Both the position numbers and the translations under genes were made by a program. The notes beneath the pieces are model-generated. The model was not told the origin of the DNA and did no database searches. It saw only the letters and a list, made by a program, of their open reading frames with translations. 64,000 nucleotides of DNA from Nonomuraea gerenzanensis (GTDB lineage Bacteria > Actinomycetota > Actinomycetes > Streptosporangiales > Streptosporangiaceae), in contig NZ_CP084058.1 in assembly GCF_020215645.1 (NCBI RefSeq), positions 2,170,001-2,234,000 of the forward strand. The letters are read 5' to 3'. This document shows, piece by piece, positions 56,611 through 64,000 of the stretch (its first letter is position 1; the number at the start of each line of letters is the position of its first letter).

Positions 56611-58695
56611 TCACTCCGTCGCGGAGGGCTTCGGGACGGCGGGCAGGAGCGGCGCGGCTGCGGGCTCCTCGACGAAGCGCCGCAGCACGCTGGGCGGGCT
56701 CTCCGGGGGCGTGCCGGATGGTTGCGTGGCCAGGGCGCCGGAGGGCTGTGCGATCGGGGTGCCGGAGGGCTGTGCGGTCGGCGCGCCGAGGGGTTGTCCG
56801 GTTGGGGCGTCCGAGAGTCGCGTCGGCGCTGGGTGCGAGGGCTGTAGGGCGGGTGCCTGTGAGGGCGCGTCGGAGGGCCGCGCGGCCGGGGTGCCGGAGG
56901 CCGGTGGTGGCGCGACGGGGGTGTCCGAGGGCGACGGAGTGGGGGTGGGTTTCGGGGTCGGGGTGGCTGAGCGCGTCGTGGCCGGCGGCGGGCAGGCGGG
57001 GCCGTTCATCGTGGCCTCGCTCACCTGCGGCCCGTTCGACGCGGCCGGCTCCGTCATCACCAGGAGGCCGAGATGCGCGCGCTCGCCGCACTCCGGCTCC
57101 CCGGGCGGGTGCGAGACCGCGACGCTGTACGAGGTCTGCCCGCGTAGTGTGCGGCTCTCCTCCCGGACCGTTCTGGCGGCCCCGCCGTCGCCGTCCCGCC
57201 GCGTGTACGAGATCAGCAGCCGTACGGGGCCCGTCCCGTCCGCGGAGACGGAGACCGTGCCCGTGGTGCCGTTCCAGCCGGTGATGCCGGCGGCCAGCAC
57301 GGTGGGCAGCGCCACGGAGGTGCCGCCTTGCGGGGTGGGCGGGGGTGGTGCGGCGGTGCCGGGCGGAGGGGTGGTGGCGCGGGTGGTCGGGGCGGAGGTG
57401 GGGGGCGTGGAGGTGGCGGGCCGGGAGGGGGTGGCCGGGGGCTCGGTCTGGGCCTCGGTGCCGGCCTGGGGTGGCGGGATGAGGATGGTGCCGGGGCCGG
57501 AGGGCAGGTGGCCGCCGGACAGCAGGATCGCGATGAGCGCCGCCGCCACGGTCGCGCCGGCCACCCAGAGCTGCGGTGGTAACCGGGGCACGCGCTCGCG
57601 GAGACCGGCGGCGACGGAGGTGCGGTTGTCGGTCCTGGCCAGGGGGAAGCGCAGGGCCAGCAGCGTGGCCAGCTCCGCCAGGTGCCGCCGGCCGCGCTTC
57701 TCCCAGTCGGGGCCGTAGCCGGTGGTGGCGTCCTCCTCCAGCTCGGCCGCGAACTGCCTGGCTGAGGCGTACCTGTCGGAGGGGTCCTTGGCCAGGCCCC
57801 GTCTGAGGAGGTCGCGCAGCGCGTCCGGCGCGACCTCCAGCGGTAGCGGCTCCGCCACGTGCATGGCGCGCAACGCGGGCACGTCCGACGCCGCCTCGCC
57901 GCCGACCTGGCGCGCTACGTCGGACGTGCCGCCTCCGTGGACCTGATGCGCTACGTCGGACGTGCGGCCTCTGTGGACCTGATGCGCTACCTCGGGTGCG
58001 CCGCCCTCCCCGATCGGACGCGTTGCGTCGAGCGTGCCGTCCCCGCCGGTGGCGAGCGTCCCGTCCGGCGTGTCGCCCCCGCCACCCCGACGCGCCACGT
58101 ACGGCGGCCGTCCCCTGACCGCCTCGAACAGCACGCACGCCGCCGCGTAAAGGTCCGCGAGCGGCCCGGCCCGCCCCTGCGTCCACAGCTCGGGCGCCAT
58201 GTACGCCGGCGTCCCCGCCGGTACGCCCGGCTCCTCCGCGTGCACCACGACGCCGAAGTCCCCCAGCTTGGCGGTGCCGTCGGCCTGCACCAGGATGTTG
58301 CCCGGCGTGACGTCCCGGTGCGACACCCCGCGCTCGTGGGCGGCGGCCAGGGCGAGCAGCGTGCTCTTGAGGATGGCCAGCGCCGCCTCCGGGGTGACGT
58401 GGCCGTGCTCGGCCAGCAGCGTGCGCAGTGACACGCCGTCCACCAGCTCCATGACGACGGCGGCCCTGGTGGGGGTCTCGACGTACTCGTGGAGCCGCAC
58501 CACGCCGGGGTCGTCGAGCTCGACGAGGTGCGGGGTGTCCGACCGGAAGCGGTCCATGAACTCGGTGTCCCTGCGCAGGGTGGCGTTCAGGTACTTGATC
58601 GCCACGTACGCGCCGGTCGACTGGTAGGTGGCGAGGAACACGCGGCCGGTGCGGCCGGCGCCGAGCTGGCGCACTTCACGGTAACCAGGGACCAA
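56611..58695 (-). CDS. Membrane Ser/Thr protein kinase 4 with repeat insertion in the catalytic domain
   Basis: 694 residues from TTG 58695 (GGTAGG close upstream). Kinase motifs: LGAGRTGRVFLA, VAIKYLN, HRDVTPGNILV, LGDFGVVVHA, GTPAYMAPELW. Between helix F and the last helices (about 205-280) it carries a roughly 75-residue Gly/Asp-rich insertion with 12-residue repeats. Membrane helix about 375-394 (AGATVAAALIAILLSGG). The extracellular part has Pro/Thr stalks, a beta-rich segment around 470-560 with two Cys (ECGERAH, GPACPPP), and QPSG repeats near the end. Not closely related to kinases 1-3 outside the kinase core. Confidence 0.9.
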   Translation of the reverse strand: MVPGYREVRQLGAGRTGRVFLATYQSTGAYVAIKYLNATLRRDTEFMDRFRSDTPHLVELDDPGVVRLHEYVETPTRAAVVMELVDGVSLRTLLAEHGHVTPEAALAILKSTLLALAAAHERGVSHRDVTPGNILVQADGTAKLGDFGVVVHAEEPGVPAGTPAYMAPELWTQGRAGPLADLYAAACVLFEAVRGRPPYVARRGGGGDTPDGTLATGGDGTLDATRPIGEGGAPEVAHQVHRGRTSDVAHQVHGGGTSDVARQVGGEAASDVPALRAMHVAEPLPLEVAPDALRDLLRRGLAKDPSDRYASARQFAAELEEDATTGYGPDWEKRGRRHLAELATLLALRFPLARTDNRTSVAAGLRERVPRLPPQLWVAGATVAAALIAILLSGGHLPSGPGTILIPPPQAGTEAQTEPPATPSRPATSTPPTSAPTTRATTPPPGTAAPPPPTPQGGTSVALPTVLAAGITGWNGTTGTVSVSADGTGPVRLLISYTRRDGDGGAARTVREESRTLRGQTSYSVAVSHPPGEPECGERAHLGLLVMTEPAASNGPQVSEATMNGPACPPPATTRSATPTPKPTPTPSPSDTPVAPPPASGTPAARPSDAPSQAPALQPSHPAPTRLSDAPTGQPLGAPTAQPSGTPIAQPSGALATQPSGTPPESPPSVLRRFVEEPAAAPLLPAVPKPSATE
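57912..58006 (-). repeat. 36-bp tandem repeat inside kinase 4
   Basis: Two near-identical 36-bp units (57912-57947, 57948-57983) and a partial third, encoding TSDVAHQVHGGG-like 12-residue repeats within the kinase C-lobe insertion. In phase with the frame. Confidence 0.8.
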
Positions 58696-58797
58696 GTCCT
58701 ACCCCCATCAGGCAGCCGTCATGGATTCGACGGTCTCACCCGGGGTTCCGGTTGTCACGAGGCGGGAGATTTCAGCCGGTGTTATGCTGATCCGGAT

Positions 58798-58817
58798 AAC
58801 CAAGCAAGCGCTCGGCT
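58798..58817. promoter_or_regulatory. Palindromic operator, shared motif site E
   Basis: AACCAAGC-AAGC-GCTCGGCT: perfect left half-site, weaker right one, 19 bp before the isochorismatase-fold gene start. A possible -10 (TATGCT, 58783-58788) precedes it, the same order as at the Liv importer. Confidence 0.55.
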
Positions 58818-58836
58818 AAGAAGGTGGAGGGCGCCG

Positions 58837-59430
58837 GTGGAGCGCGTGGCGGTGCTGGTCATGGAGATGCAGCGGGGCGTGGTCGGCGATCTGACGAGAT
58901 TTCCGGAGCTGGTGGAGGCGTGCGCGCGGCACGACGTCACCGCCAACGCCGCCCGCCTGCTCCAGGCGGCCCGGCCGGCCGGGCTCCCGGTGATCCACTG
59001 CACGGCCGCGTTCCGGCCCGACCGCGCCGGCTCCCACACCGCGAACTGCCCGTTCATCGTCTCCCTGCTCAAGGACCCCCGGCACATGCTGGAGGGCACG
59101 CCCGCCACCGAGGTGCTCCCCGAGCTGCGCGCGGACACGGACCTGGAGAGCCGGCGCCACCACGGGTTCTCGCCCTTCACCGGCACCGCGCTCGACATGA
59201 CACTGCGCTCGCTGGGCGTCACGTCCGTCGTCGCGCTCGGCGTCTCGCTCAACCTCGGCATCCCCGGCCTGGCCCTGGAGGCGGTGAACCTGGGCTATCG
59301 GGTGACCGTCGTCACGGACGCGGTGGCGGGCATCCCCGAGGAGTACGCGCGCGCCGTGCTGAAGCACACGATCAGCCTGCTCGCCACCCGCGCCACCACC
59401 GCCGACCTGGTCGAGGCGTGGAAACGATGA
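58837..59430 (+). CDS. Isochorismatase-fold protein lacking the usual catalytic cysteine
   Basis: 197 residues from GTG 58837 (GGAGG six bases upstream). The fold is recognisable from VAVLVMEMQRGVVGD, GSHTANCPFIVSLLKDPRHM and TSVVALGVSLNLGIPG. The first acid is Glu rather than Asp (VMEMQ), and at the position where cysteine hydrolases have the nucleophile Cys the sequence reads GVSLNLGIPG, with no Cys. Thus it may be a non-hydrolytic member, as true isochorismatase (which has Gly there), or a binding protein. It is coupled to the following SDR by ATGA overlap. Confidence 0.85.
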   Translation: MERVAVLVMEMQRGVVGDLTRFPELVEACARHDVTANAARLLQAARPAGLPVIHCTAAFRPDRAGSHTANCPFIVSLLKDPRHMLEGTPATEVLPELRADTDLESRRHHGFSPFTGTALDMTLRSLGVTSVVALGVSLNLGIPGLALEAVNLGYRVTVVTDAVAGIPEEYARAVLKHTISLLATRATTADLVEAWKR

Positions 59431-60152
59431 TGGACGGGCTGCGCCTGGACGGGCGCGTGGCGGTGGTCACCGGGGGAGCGGGCGCGATCGGCACGGCCAT
59501 CGCCGCCGATCTGACCGGGCTGGGCGCCGAGGTCGTGATCGCCGACGTGGACCTGACGAACGCGGGCAAGGTCAAGGCTCTGCACCTGCACCTGGACCTG
59601 GCCTCGCCGCGCGCGGTGGAGGAGTTCGCGGGTGCGGTGGGCAAGGTGGACATCCTGGTGCACAACGCCGGGGTGGCGATCGTGGAGCCGTTCATCGAGA
59701 GCGACCCGGCGGGCTGGGACCTCATGTGGCAGGTCAACCTGCGCGGGCCGATGTTGCTGACCAAGCTGCTCCTGCCCGGCATGATGGCCAGGGGGTGGGG
59801 GCGGCTGGTGTTCGTCTCCTCCGACGGGGCCAGGGCGGGGTCCGGGGGCGAGGGGGCGTACGCGGCGACGAAGGCGGGGCTGTTCGGCCTGGCCAAGACG
59901 CTCGCCCGCGAGGCCGCCAGGGCGCACGTCACCGCGAACGTGGTCTGCCCCGGGCCCACCGACACCCCGATGCTCCGCCGGGTGTCGGACGCGGAGCCGG
60001 GGCTGGTCGACAGGATCGCGCGGGCCATCCCGCTGCGCCGCCTCGGGACGCCCGCCGACGTGGCCGGGCTGGTCGCCTACCTGTGCACGGAACGCGCCGC
60101 GTACATCACCGGACAGACCCTGTCGGTGAGCGGCGGCGTGACCATGCACTGA
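59427..60152 (+). CDS. Short-chain dehydrogenase/reductase
   Basis: 241 residues, ATG overlapping the upstream TGA. Motifs: VVTGGAGAIGTAIA, HNAG, SSDGARAG, YAATK, PGPTDTPML, and a C-terminal GQTLSVSGGVTMH as in FabG-like enzymes. It oxidises or reduces a beta-hydroxyacyl or alcohol group of an unknown substrate. Second gene of the unit controlled from site E. Confidence 0.93.
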   Translation: MMDGLRLDGRVAVVTGGAGAIGTAIAADLTGLGAEVVIADVDLTNAGKVKALHLHLDLASPRAVEEFAGAVGKVDILVHNAGVAIVEPFIESDPAGWDLMWQVNLRGPMLLTKLLLPGMMARGWGRLVFVSSDGARAGSGGEGAYAATKAGLFGLAKTLAREAARAHVTANVVCPGPTDTPMLRRVSDAEPGLVDRIARAIPLRRLGTPADVAGLVAYLCTERAAYITGQTLSVSGGVTMH

Positions 60153-60164
60153 CCGCCCGTGCGC

Positions 60165-61436
60165 TCACAAGGACTCGTAGACGGCCTGCAGCAGGCGGTG
60201 GCCGCGCAGGTTGCCGGAGATCGCGTTGGCCATCTTGTTCATCACGTACGCGATGGCCAGGCCGCGCCCCGGGTCGCCGACGCCGATCGAGCCGCCCGCG
60301 CCCGAATGCCCGAACGCGCTCGGCGAGGGCACCAGGAACGTCATCGACGGCCGCATGAACCCGAGCCCGAACGACGTGTCGAGGCACAGGACCCGGTCGG
60401 GGCCGTGCACCCGGGGCCGCAGCGCCTCCTGGAGGGTCTCGGGGCGCAGGATCTCGCCGGCGATCAGGGCGCGGTAGAAGCCGGCCAGGCCACGGGCGGT
60501 GGTCACCATCCCGGCCGCCGGCCAGCCCGCCCGCAGGATCACCGGGTTGTTCGCGCCGCCCTTGAGCAGGTTGATGGCGGGGTTGCCGAGCGCCCGGTTC
60601 ATCAGGCTGCCGGGGTCGAGCGCCGCCCTGGCCATCTCGGCCAGCACATCCGGCGCCCGCCCCCCTCCCGCCGCCTCAGCCGCCGACTTACCACCCGCCC
60701 TACCAGGCGTCGGCTCGCCGCCTGGGATTGTCGCGTCCGTCGGCGCCGCCACCTCGGCGCCCTGCGGCACCGGTTCGGTGACGGTGGTGGCGGGCCTGCC
60801 GCTCCCGGCGCGTTCGCCGGCCGTCAGCCGCGCCGCCCGTTCGATCACCGGCTCCGGCGCCCCCACCCACAGCTCCAGCCCCAGCGGCCCCGCGATCTCG
60901 GCCGACACCAGCTCGCCCACCGACTTCCCCGTCACCCGCCTGATCACCTCCCCCACCAGGAACCCGTACGTCAGCGCGTGATACCCGTGCGCCGTCCCCG
61001 GCTCCCACAACGGCCGCTGCCCGGCGAGCCTGGCCGCGATGGCGGGCTGGTCCTCGAACTCCTCGACCGGCACCGGCTCCTCCAGCGCAGGCAGCCCCGC
61101 CTGGTGGGTGAGCAGGTGCTCGACGGTGACCGCCCCCTTGCCCTCCGCCGCGAACTCGGGCCACACCTCGGCGACCGGGGCCGCGACGTCCACCATCCCC
61201 CGCTCCACCAGGTGCAGCAGCACGGCCGCGGTGACCGCCTTGGTGCAGGAGTAGGCGAAGGCGGGCGTGTCGCGCTCCCAGGGCCGCCCGGTGTGCCGGT
61301 CGGCGACGCCGTCCCACAGGTCCACGACCAGCTCGCCGTCCAGGTAGACGGCGAAGGCGGCACCCAGCTCCTCGCCGTCGGCGAACTGCCGCTCGAACAC
61401 CTCGCGTACGCGGGAGAACCGAGGATCGCAGTGCAT
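60165..61436 (-). CDS. Beta-lactamase-fold serine hydrolase/esterase (class C, EstB-like)
   Basis: 423 residues from ATG 61436 (GGAGG four bases upstream). Catalytic S-x-x-K in YSCTKAVTA near 74-77, Tyr in HGYHALTYG near 160, and GHSGAGG near 370 in place of K-T-G. No signal peptide, so a cytoplasmic esterase or lactonase rather than a beta-lactamase. A Gly/Ala/Pro-rich insertion (about 225-265) interrupts the fold. Divergent from the cyclase gene with 30 bp between starts. Confidence 0.92.
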   Translation of the reverse strand: MHCDPRFSRVREVFERQFADGEELGAAFAVYLDGELVVDLWDGVADRHTGRPWERDTPAFAYSCTKAVTAAVLLHLVERGMVDVAAPVAEVWPEFAAEGKGAVTVEHLLTHQAGLPALEEPVPVEEFEDQPAIAARLAGQRPLWEPGTAHGYHALTYGFLVGEVIRRVTGKSVGELVSAEIAGPLGLELWVGAPEPVIERAARLTAGERAGSGRPATTVTEPVPQGAEVAAPTDATIPGGEPTPGRAGGKSAAEAAGGGRAPDVLAEMARAALDPGSLMNRALGNPAINLLKGGANNPVILRAGWPAAGMVTTARGLAGFYRALIAGEILRPETLQEALRPRVHGPDRVLCLDTSFGLGFMRPSMTFLVPSPSAFGHSGAGGSIGVGDPGRGLAIAYVMNKMANAISGNLRGHRLLQAVYESL

Positions 61437-61466
61437 CAGACCTCCGCAGAGAAAGGGAGCGCTTAC

Positions 61467-62375
61467 TTGGCAACCGAGCCTAACAACTGGGGACGATTCG
61501 GCCCAGACGATCAGCGCGGCACCCTGAACCTGCTCACCCCCTCCGTCGTCCTCGCCGCCCTGCGCAGCGCCACCACCGGTGAGGTGCTGAGCCTGGCCAT
61601 GCCGATCAGGGGCGCCACCTCCTCGCCCGCTCCCGGCACGGTCCCGCACCTGCCGGGCCGGCCGCTGCCGCAGCACTTCATGTCGGTGGACGGCGGCGAC
61701 TACGCGGCCGGCGCCCGGCCGATCGGCGCCGGCCTGCGGGTGGCCGACGACGCCCTGATCGTCACCCACCACGGCACCACCACGCACATGGACGCGCTGT
61801 GCCACATGTGGTCCGGCGACGAGCTCTACAACGGCCATCCGGCCGCCAGGGTCCGCTCGTACGGGGCCACGCGGTGCGGGATCGAGCACGTGGGCGGGGT
61901 GGTGGCCAGGGGGGTGCTGTACGACGTGCCACGGCTGCTCGGCCTCGGCCACCTGCCCGCCGACCACCGGATCACGGCCGGGCTGCTGGAGGAGATCGCC
62001 GTGCCCCGGGCCGGGGACGTGGCGGTCATCCGTACGGGCTGGCCGGTGGTGTGGGAGCGCTCGCGCGAGGAGTACTGGTCCGGCCAGCCGGGCCTGTCGG
62101 CGGAGGCGGGGCGGTGGCTGGCGGCGCACGACGTGGCGGCCGTGGCCTCGGACAACGCCGCCATCGGCGGGCTCGACGCGCGCGGCCTAGCCGCCGAGCC
62201 GGTCGAGGACGACCTGCACCTGCTGCTGCTCCACCGGCACGGCATCCACCTGATCGAGATGCTGTGGCTGGAGGAGCTGGCAGCGGCGGGGCGGACGGAG
62301 TTCGTGTTCGTGGCGGCGCCGCTGCGGATCGAGGGCGGCACCGGCAGCCCGCTCACCCCGCTCGCCATCCTCTGA
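61467..62375 (+). CDS. Cyclase-family metal-dependent hydrolase (kynurenine-formamidase-like)
   Basis: 302 residues from TTG 61467 (GGGAG seven bases upstream). The metal-binding signature H-G-T-T-T-H-M-D-A-L-C-H near residues 93-104 matches the cyclase family H-x-G-T-x-x-D-x-x-x-H. Further His/Glu near the C-terminus (LLLHRHGIHLIEML). Members hydrolyse amides, lactones or formamides. It shares a 30-bp divergent region with the esterase, suggesting a joint role in ester or ring opening. Confidence 0.9.
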   Translation: MATEPNNWGRFGPDDQRGTLNLLTPSVVLAALRSATTGEVLSLAMPIRGATSSPAPGTVPHLPGRPLPQHFMSVDGGDYAAGARPIGAGLRVADDALIVTHHGTTTHMDALCHMWSGDELYNGHPAARVRSYGATRCGIEHVGGVVARGVLYDVPRLLGLGHLPADHRITAGLLEEIAVPRAGDVAVIRTGWPVVWERSREEYWSGQPGLSAEAGRWLAAHDVAAVASDNAAIGGLDARGLAAEPVEDDLHLLLLHRHGIHLIEMLWLEELAAAGRTEFVFVAAPLRIEGGTGSPLTPLAIL

Positions 62376-62384
62376 CCTGTGCCC

Positions 62385-63524
62385 TCAGCCCCAGGTGACC
62401 GGCAGGCACGTGACGCCGAACACCGCGGCGTCCTGCTTCAGCGGCACCCGCGCCGCCGGGACGGCGAGCCGCAGGCCGGGGAAGCGCTCGAACAGCGCGC
62501 CGTAGCCGACGCGCAGCTCGATCCTGGCCAGTTGCTGCCCCAGGCACTGGTGCACGCCGTGCCCGAAGGACAGGTGCCTGCGGGCCTCCTCGCGGCCGGG
62601 GTCGAGTGCGTCCGGGTTCGCGAACGCGGCCGGGTCGCGGTTGATCACCGGCACGGACAGCGCGACGGTCTCGCCCGCGCGCACCAGCACGCCCGCCACC
62701 TCGACGTCCTCCCGGGCGGCCCTGCTCGGCGCGCCGAACTGCACGATCGCCAGCCAGCGCAGCAGCTCCTCCACCAGGCCCTCCTCGTAGGGCAGCCCCT
62801 GCTCCAGCAGGGCGAGGACGCCGAGGGCCAGCATGTTCGCGGTGGTCTCGTGGCCCGCCACCAGCAGCAGCATCGCCACGTTGATCAGCTCCTCGTCGGT
62901 GAGCTCGCCGAGCAGACCGCTGATCAGGTCGTCGCCCGGCTCGGCGTGCTTGCGCCGTATCAGCTCACCCAGATAACCCGCCAGGTCGGCGGACGCCCCC
63001 GCCACGTCGCCGTCCGCCGTGACGAGCTGGAGGCTGCGGGACTGGAAGAATTCATGATCCGCGTACGGCACCCCGAGCAGCTCACAGATGACCATCGACG
63101 GGATCGGCAGCGCGTAGGCGCTGACGAGGTCCACCGGTGGCCCCGCCGCCGCCATGGCGTCCAGGTGGCCGGCGGCGATGCGCTCGATGCGTGGCTCCAG
63201 CAGGCGCATGCGGCGCAGCGTGAACTGGCCGGTGAGCAGGCGGCGATAACGCGTGTGCTCGGGCGGGTCCATGGCGCCGAAGAAGCCCGGGGGAGCGGGG
63301 CGTCCTGTCTCGCCCGGTGTGGTGAACCGCACGGCGGCGTGCTTGAGCTCCCGCCGTGCGCTGAACCTGGGGTCGCCGAGCACCGCCCTGGCCGCCTCGG
63401 CCGTGGTGGCCAGCCAGCCCACATGGCCGTCGGCGAACTCCAGCCTGCTCATCGCGGGCAGGCCGCGCAGCTCGGCGGGCGGGTCGAAGGGGCATCGCGG
63501 GTCACGGGTCGTGGGAAGTCGCAT
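62385..63524 (-). CDS. Cytochrome P450
   Basis: 379 residues, soluble bacterial class I type. I-helix AGHETTANML, K-helix E-x-x-R in VEELLRWL, heme loop FGHGVHQCLG with the thiolate Cys at about 327. It needs ferredoxin and reductase, which are not adjacent. Substrate unknown. It converges on the cyclase gene (9 bp between stops) and is divergent from a TetR gene; a perfect palindrome lies 6 bp before its ATG. Confidence 0.95.
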   Translation of the reverse strand: MRLPTTRDPRCPFDPPAELRGLPAMSRLEFADGHVGWLATTAEAARAVLGDPRFSARRELKHAAVRFTTPGETGRPAPPGFFGAMDPPEHTRYRRLLTGQFTLRRMRLLEPRIERIAAGHLDAMAAAGPPVDLVSAYALPIPSMVICELLGVPYADHEFFQSRSLQLVTADGDVAGASADLAGYLGELIRRKHAEPGDDLISGLLGELTDEELINVAMLLLVAGHETTANMLALGVLALLEQGLPYEEGLVEELLRWLAIVQFGAPSRAAREDVEVAGVLVRAGETVALSVPVINRDPAAFANPDALDPGREEARRHLSFGHGVHQCLGQQLARIELRVGYGALFERFPGLRLAVPAARVPLKQDAAVFGVTCLPVTWG

Positions 63525-63529
63525 GATTA

Positions 63530-63545
63530 TGAGAGTAGACTCTCA
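63530..63545. promoter_or_regulatory. Operator between P450 and TetR genes
   Basis: TGAGAGT-AG-ACTCTCA, perfect 7-bp arms around 2 bases, 6 bp upstream of the P450 start and 77 bp before the TetR start. Likely the binding site of the divergent TetR protein. Confidence 0.75.
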
Positions 63546-63622
63546 AAAGAAGGTTGTATAGCAAATGGTGAGGATCTCCTTGAAGTGGACGCGGGCCGCC
63601 GTACCCCCGAGAATGCGGAGAC

Positions 63623-64000
63623 ATGAGTGATCGACCGGGCCTGCGCGAGCGGAAGAAGGCCAAGACGAGGGCGCTGATCCAGAAGGAGGCGCTGCGGCTG
63701 TTCCGCCTGCAGGGGTACACCGCCACGACGGTCGAGCAGATCGCGGAGGCGGCCGAGGTGGCGCCCAGCACGGTCTTCCGCTACTTCGCCACGAAGGAGG
63801 ACCTGGTGATCGTCGACCAGTTCCCGCCCTTCGTGGAGGCGCTCGACCAGGTGCCGCCCGACGTGCCCCCCGTGCGGGCCGTGCGCCTGGCCATGCGGGC
63901 CATGATCGAGGCGCAGACCCCGGAGGAGCGCGCGGACAGCCTGGAGCGCGAGCTGCTCATGCTCACGGTGCCCGAGCTGTGGGCGGCCAGCGTCGCGAAC
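63623..64000 (+). CDS. TetR-family regulator, 3' end outside window
   Basis: 126 residues are visible from ATG 63623, with no stop before the window ends. Helix-turn-helix at 12-58 (RALIQKEALRLFRLQGYTAT; IAEAAEVAPSTVFRYFATKE), then the start of the helical ligand domain. Divergent from the cytochrome P450 gene, which it probably represses through the palindrome at 63530-63545. Confidence 0.92.
   Translation, partial: MSDRPGLRERKKAKTRALIQKEALRLFRLQGYTATTVEQIAEAAEVAPSTVFRYFATKEDLVIVDQFPPFVEALDQVPPDVPPVRAVRLAMRAMIEAQTPEERADSLERELLMLTVPELWAASVAN

Noticed and set aside
9193..58817. Direct assignment of the palindrome family to KstR2
   Set aside because: Half-sites are similar, but the spacing between CAAG and CTTG is six bases, not two, and no kstR2 or KstR2 ring-degradation genes are visible.
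61453..61472. Possible sixth copy of the shared palindrome before the cyclase gene
   Set aside because: AAGGGAGC-GCTT-ACTTGGCA has too many mismatches in the left half-site and overlaps the ribosome site.

Overview
High-GC DNA (strong G/C bias at third codon positions, frequent GTG and TTG starts, ATGA/GTGA stop-start overlaps, F420/LLM oxidoreductases, PASTA-type and other Ser/Thr kinases, SpoIIE-type phosphatase, ECF41 sigma factor, EACC1 protein) points to a chromosomal segment of a mycelial actinomycete. Gene style fits the Streptosporangiaceae, for example Nonomuraea, but that assignment is an impression and not a search result. I saw no rRNA, tRNA, CRISPR array, transposase or integrase.

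Layout. 1-7 kb: truncated TAP-type hydrolase, GNAT acetyltransferase, NmrA-like reductase, PAS-GAF-PP2C phosphatase, a HipA-like kinase/DUF3037 pair, and an ArsR-type regulator. 7-10 kb: three LLM flavin/F420 oxidoreductases around a divergent promoter. 10-16 kb: three consecutive membrane Ser/Thr kinases; the first two are paralogues sharing an unusual extracytoplasmic domain, the third carries three PASTA repeats. 16-19.5 kb: ECF41 sigma factor, FAD oxidoreductase and quinone-reductase-like MDR. 19.5-27 kb: a 646-residue unknown protein, then a sugar ABC uptake operon (Gfo/Idh dehydrogenase, lipoprotein, two permeases, no ATPase) with a divergent ROK regulator. 27-31 kb: MBL-fold hydrolase, TetR/MMPL efflux pair with a perfect operator, orphan EACC1 protein running into a 22-bp tandem repeat. 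31-35 kb: small secreted proteins, an LLM-cupin-ArsR/rhodanese operon, a lipoprotein-like protein and a repeat-rich gap. 35-41 kb: alcohol dehydrogenase and a branched-chain-type ABC importer in which both permeases and one ATPase are fused into a single protein. 41-45.4 kb: dienelactone hydrolase, LysR and DJ-1/PfpI pair, HSL-type esterase, PucR regulator. 45.4-48.3 kb: two acyl-CoA dehydrogenases and an LLM enzyme. 48.3-51.4 kb: a duplicated-domain lipoprotein and a CHAP-domain membrane protein with a long leader. 51.4-56.5 kb: a CoA-linked catabolic operon (DUF35 zinc ribbon, VOC protein, AMP-forming ligase, ADP-forming acyl-CoA synthetase, SDR). 56.6-64 kb: a fourth Ser/Thr kinase, isochorismatase-fold protein plus SDR, beta-lactamase-fold esterase, cyclase-family hydrolase, cytochrome P450 and a TetR regulator cut by the window edge.

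The main unifying observation is a 20-bp palindromic motif of the form AACCAAGC-N4-GCTTGGTT in front of five scattered units: the LLM pair/LLM (9.2 kb), the Liv-type importer (36.3 kb), the acyl-CoA dehydrogenase operon (45.4 kb), the CoA-ligase operon (56.5 kb) and the isochorismatase/SDR operon (58.8 kb). At 45.4 and 56.5 kb it overlaps near-identical promoters whose predicted start sites abut the start codon (leaderless mRNAs). I read this as one repressor regulon for uptake and beta-oxidation-like breakdown of an unknown carboxylic acid. The regulator gene is not recognisable in the window. No thiolase, enoyl-CoA hydratase or ring-cleavage gene is present, so the substrate stays open.
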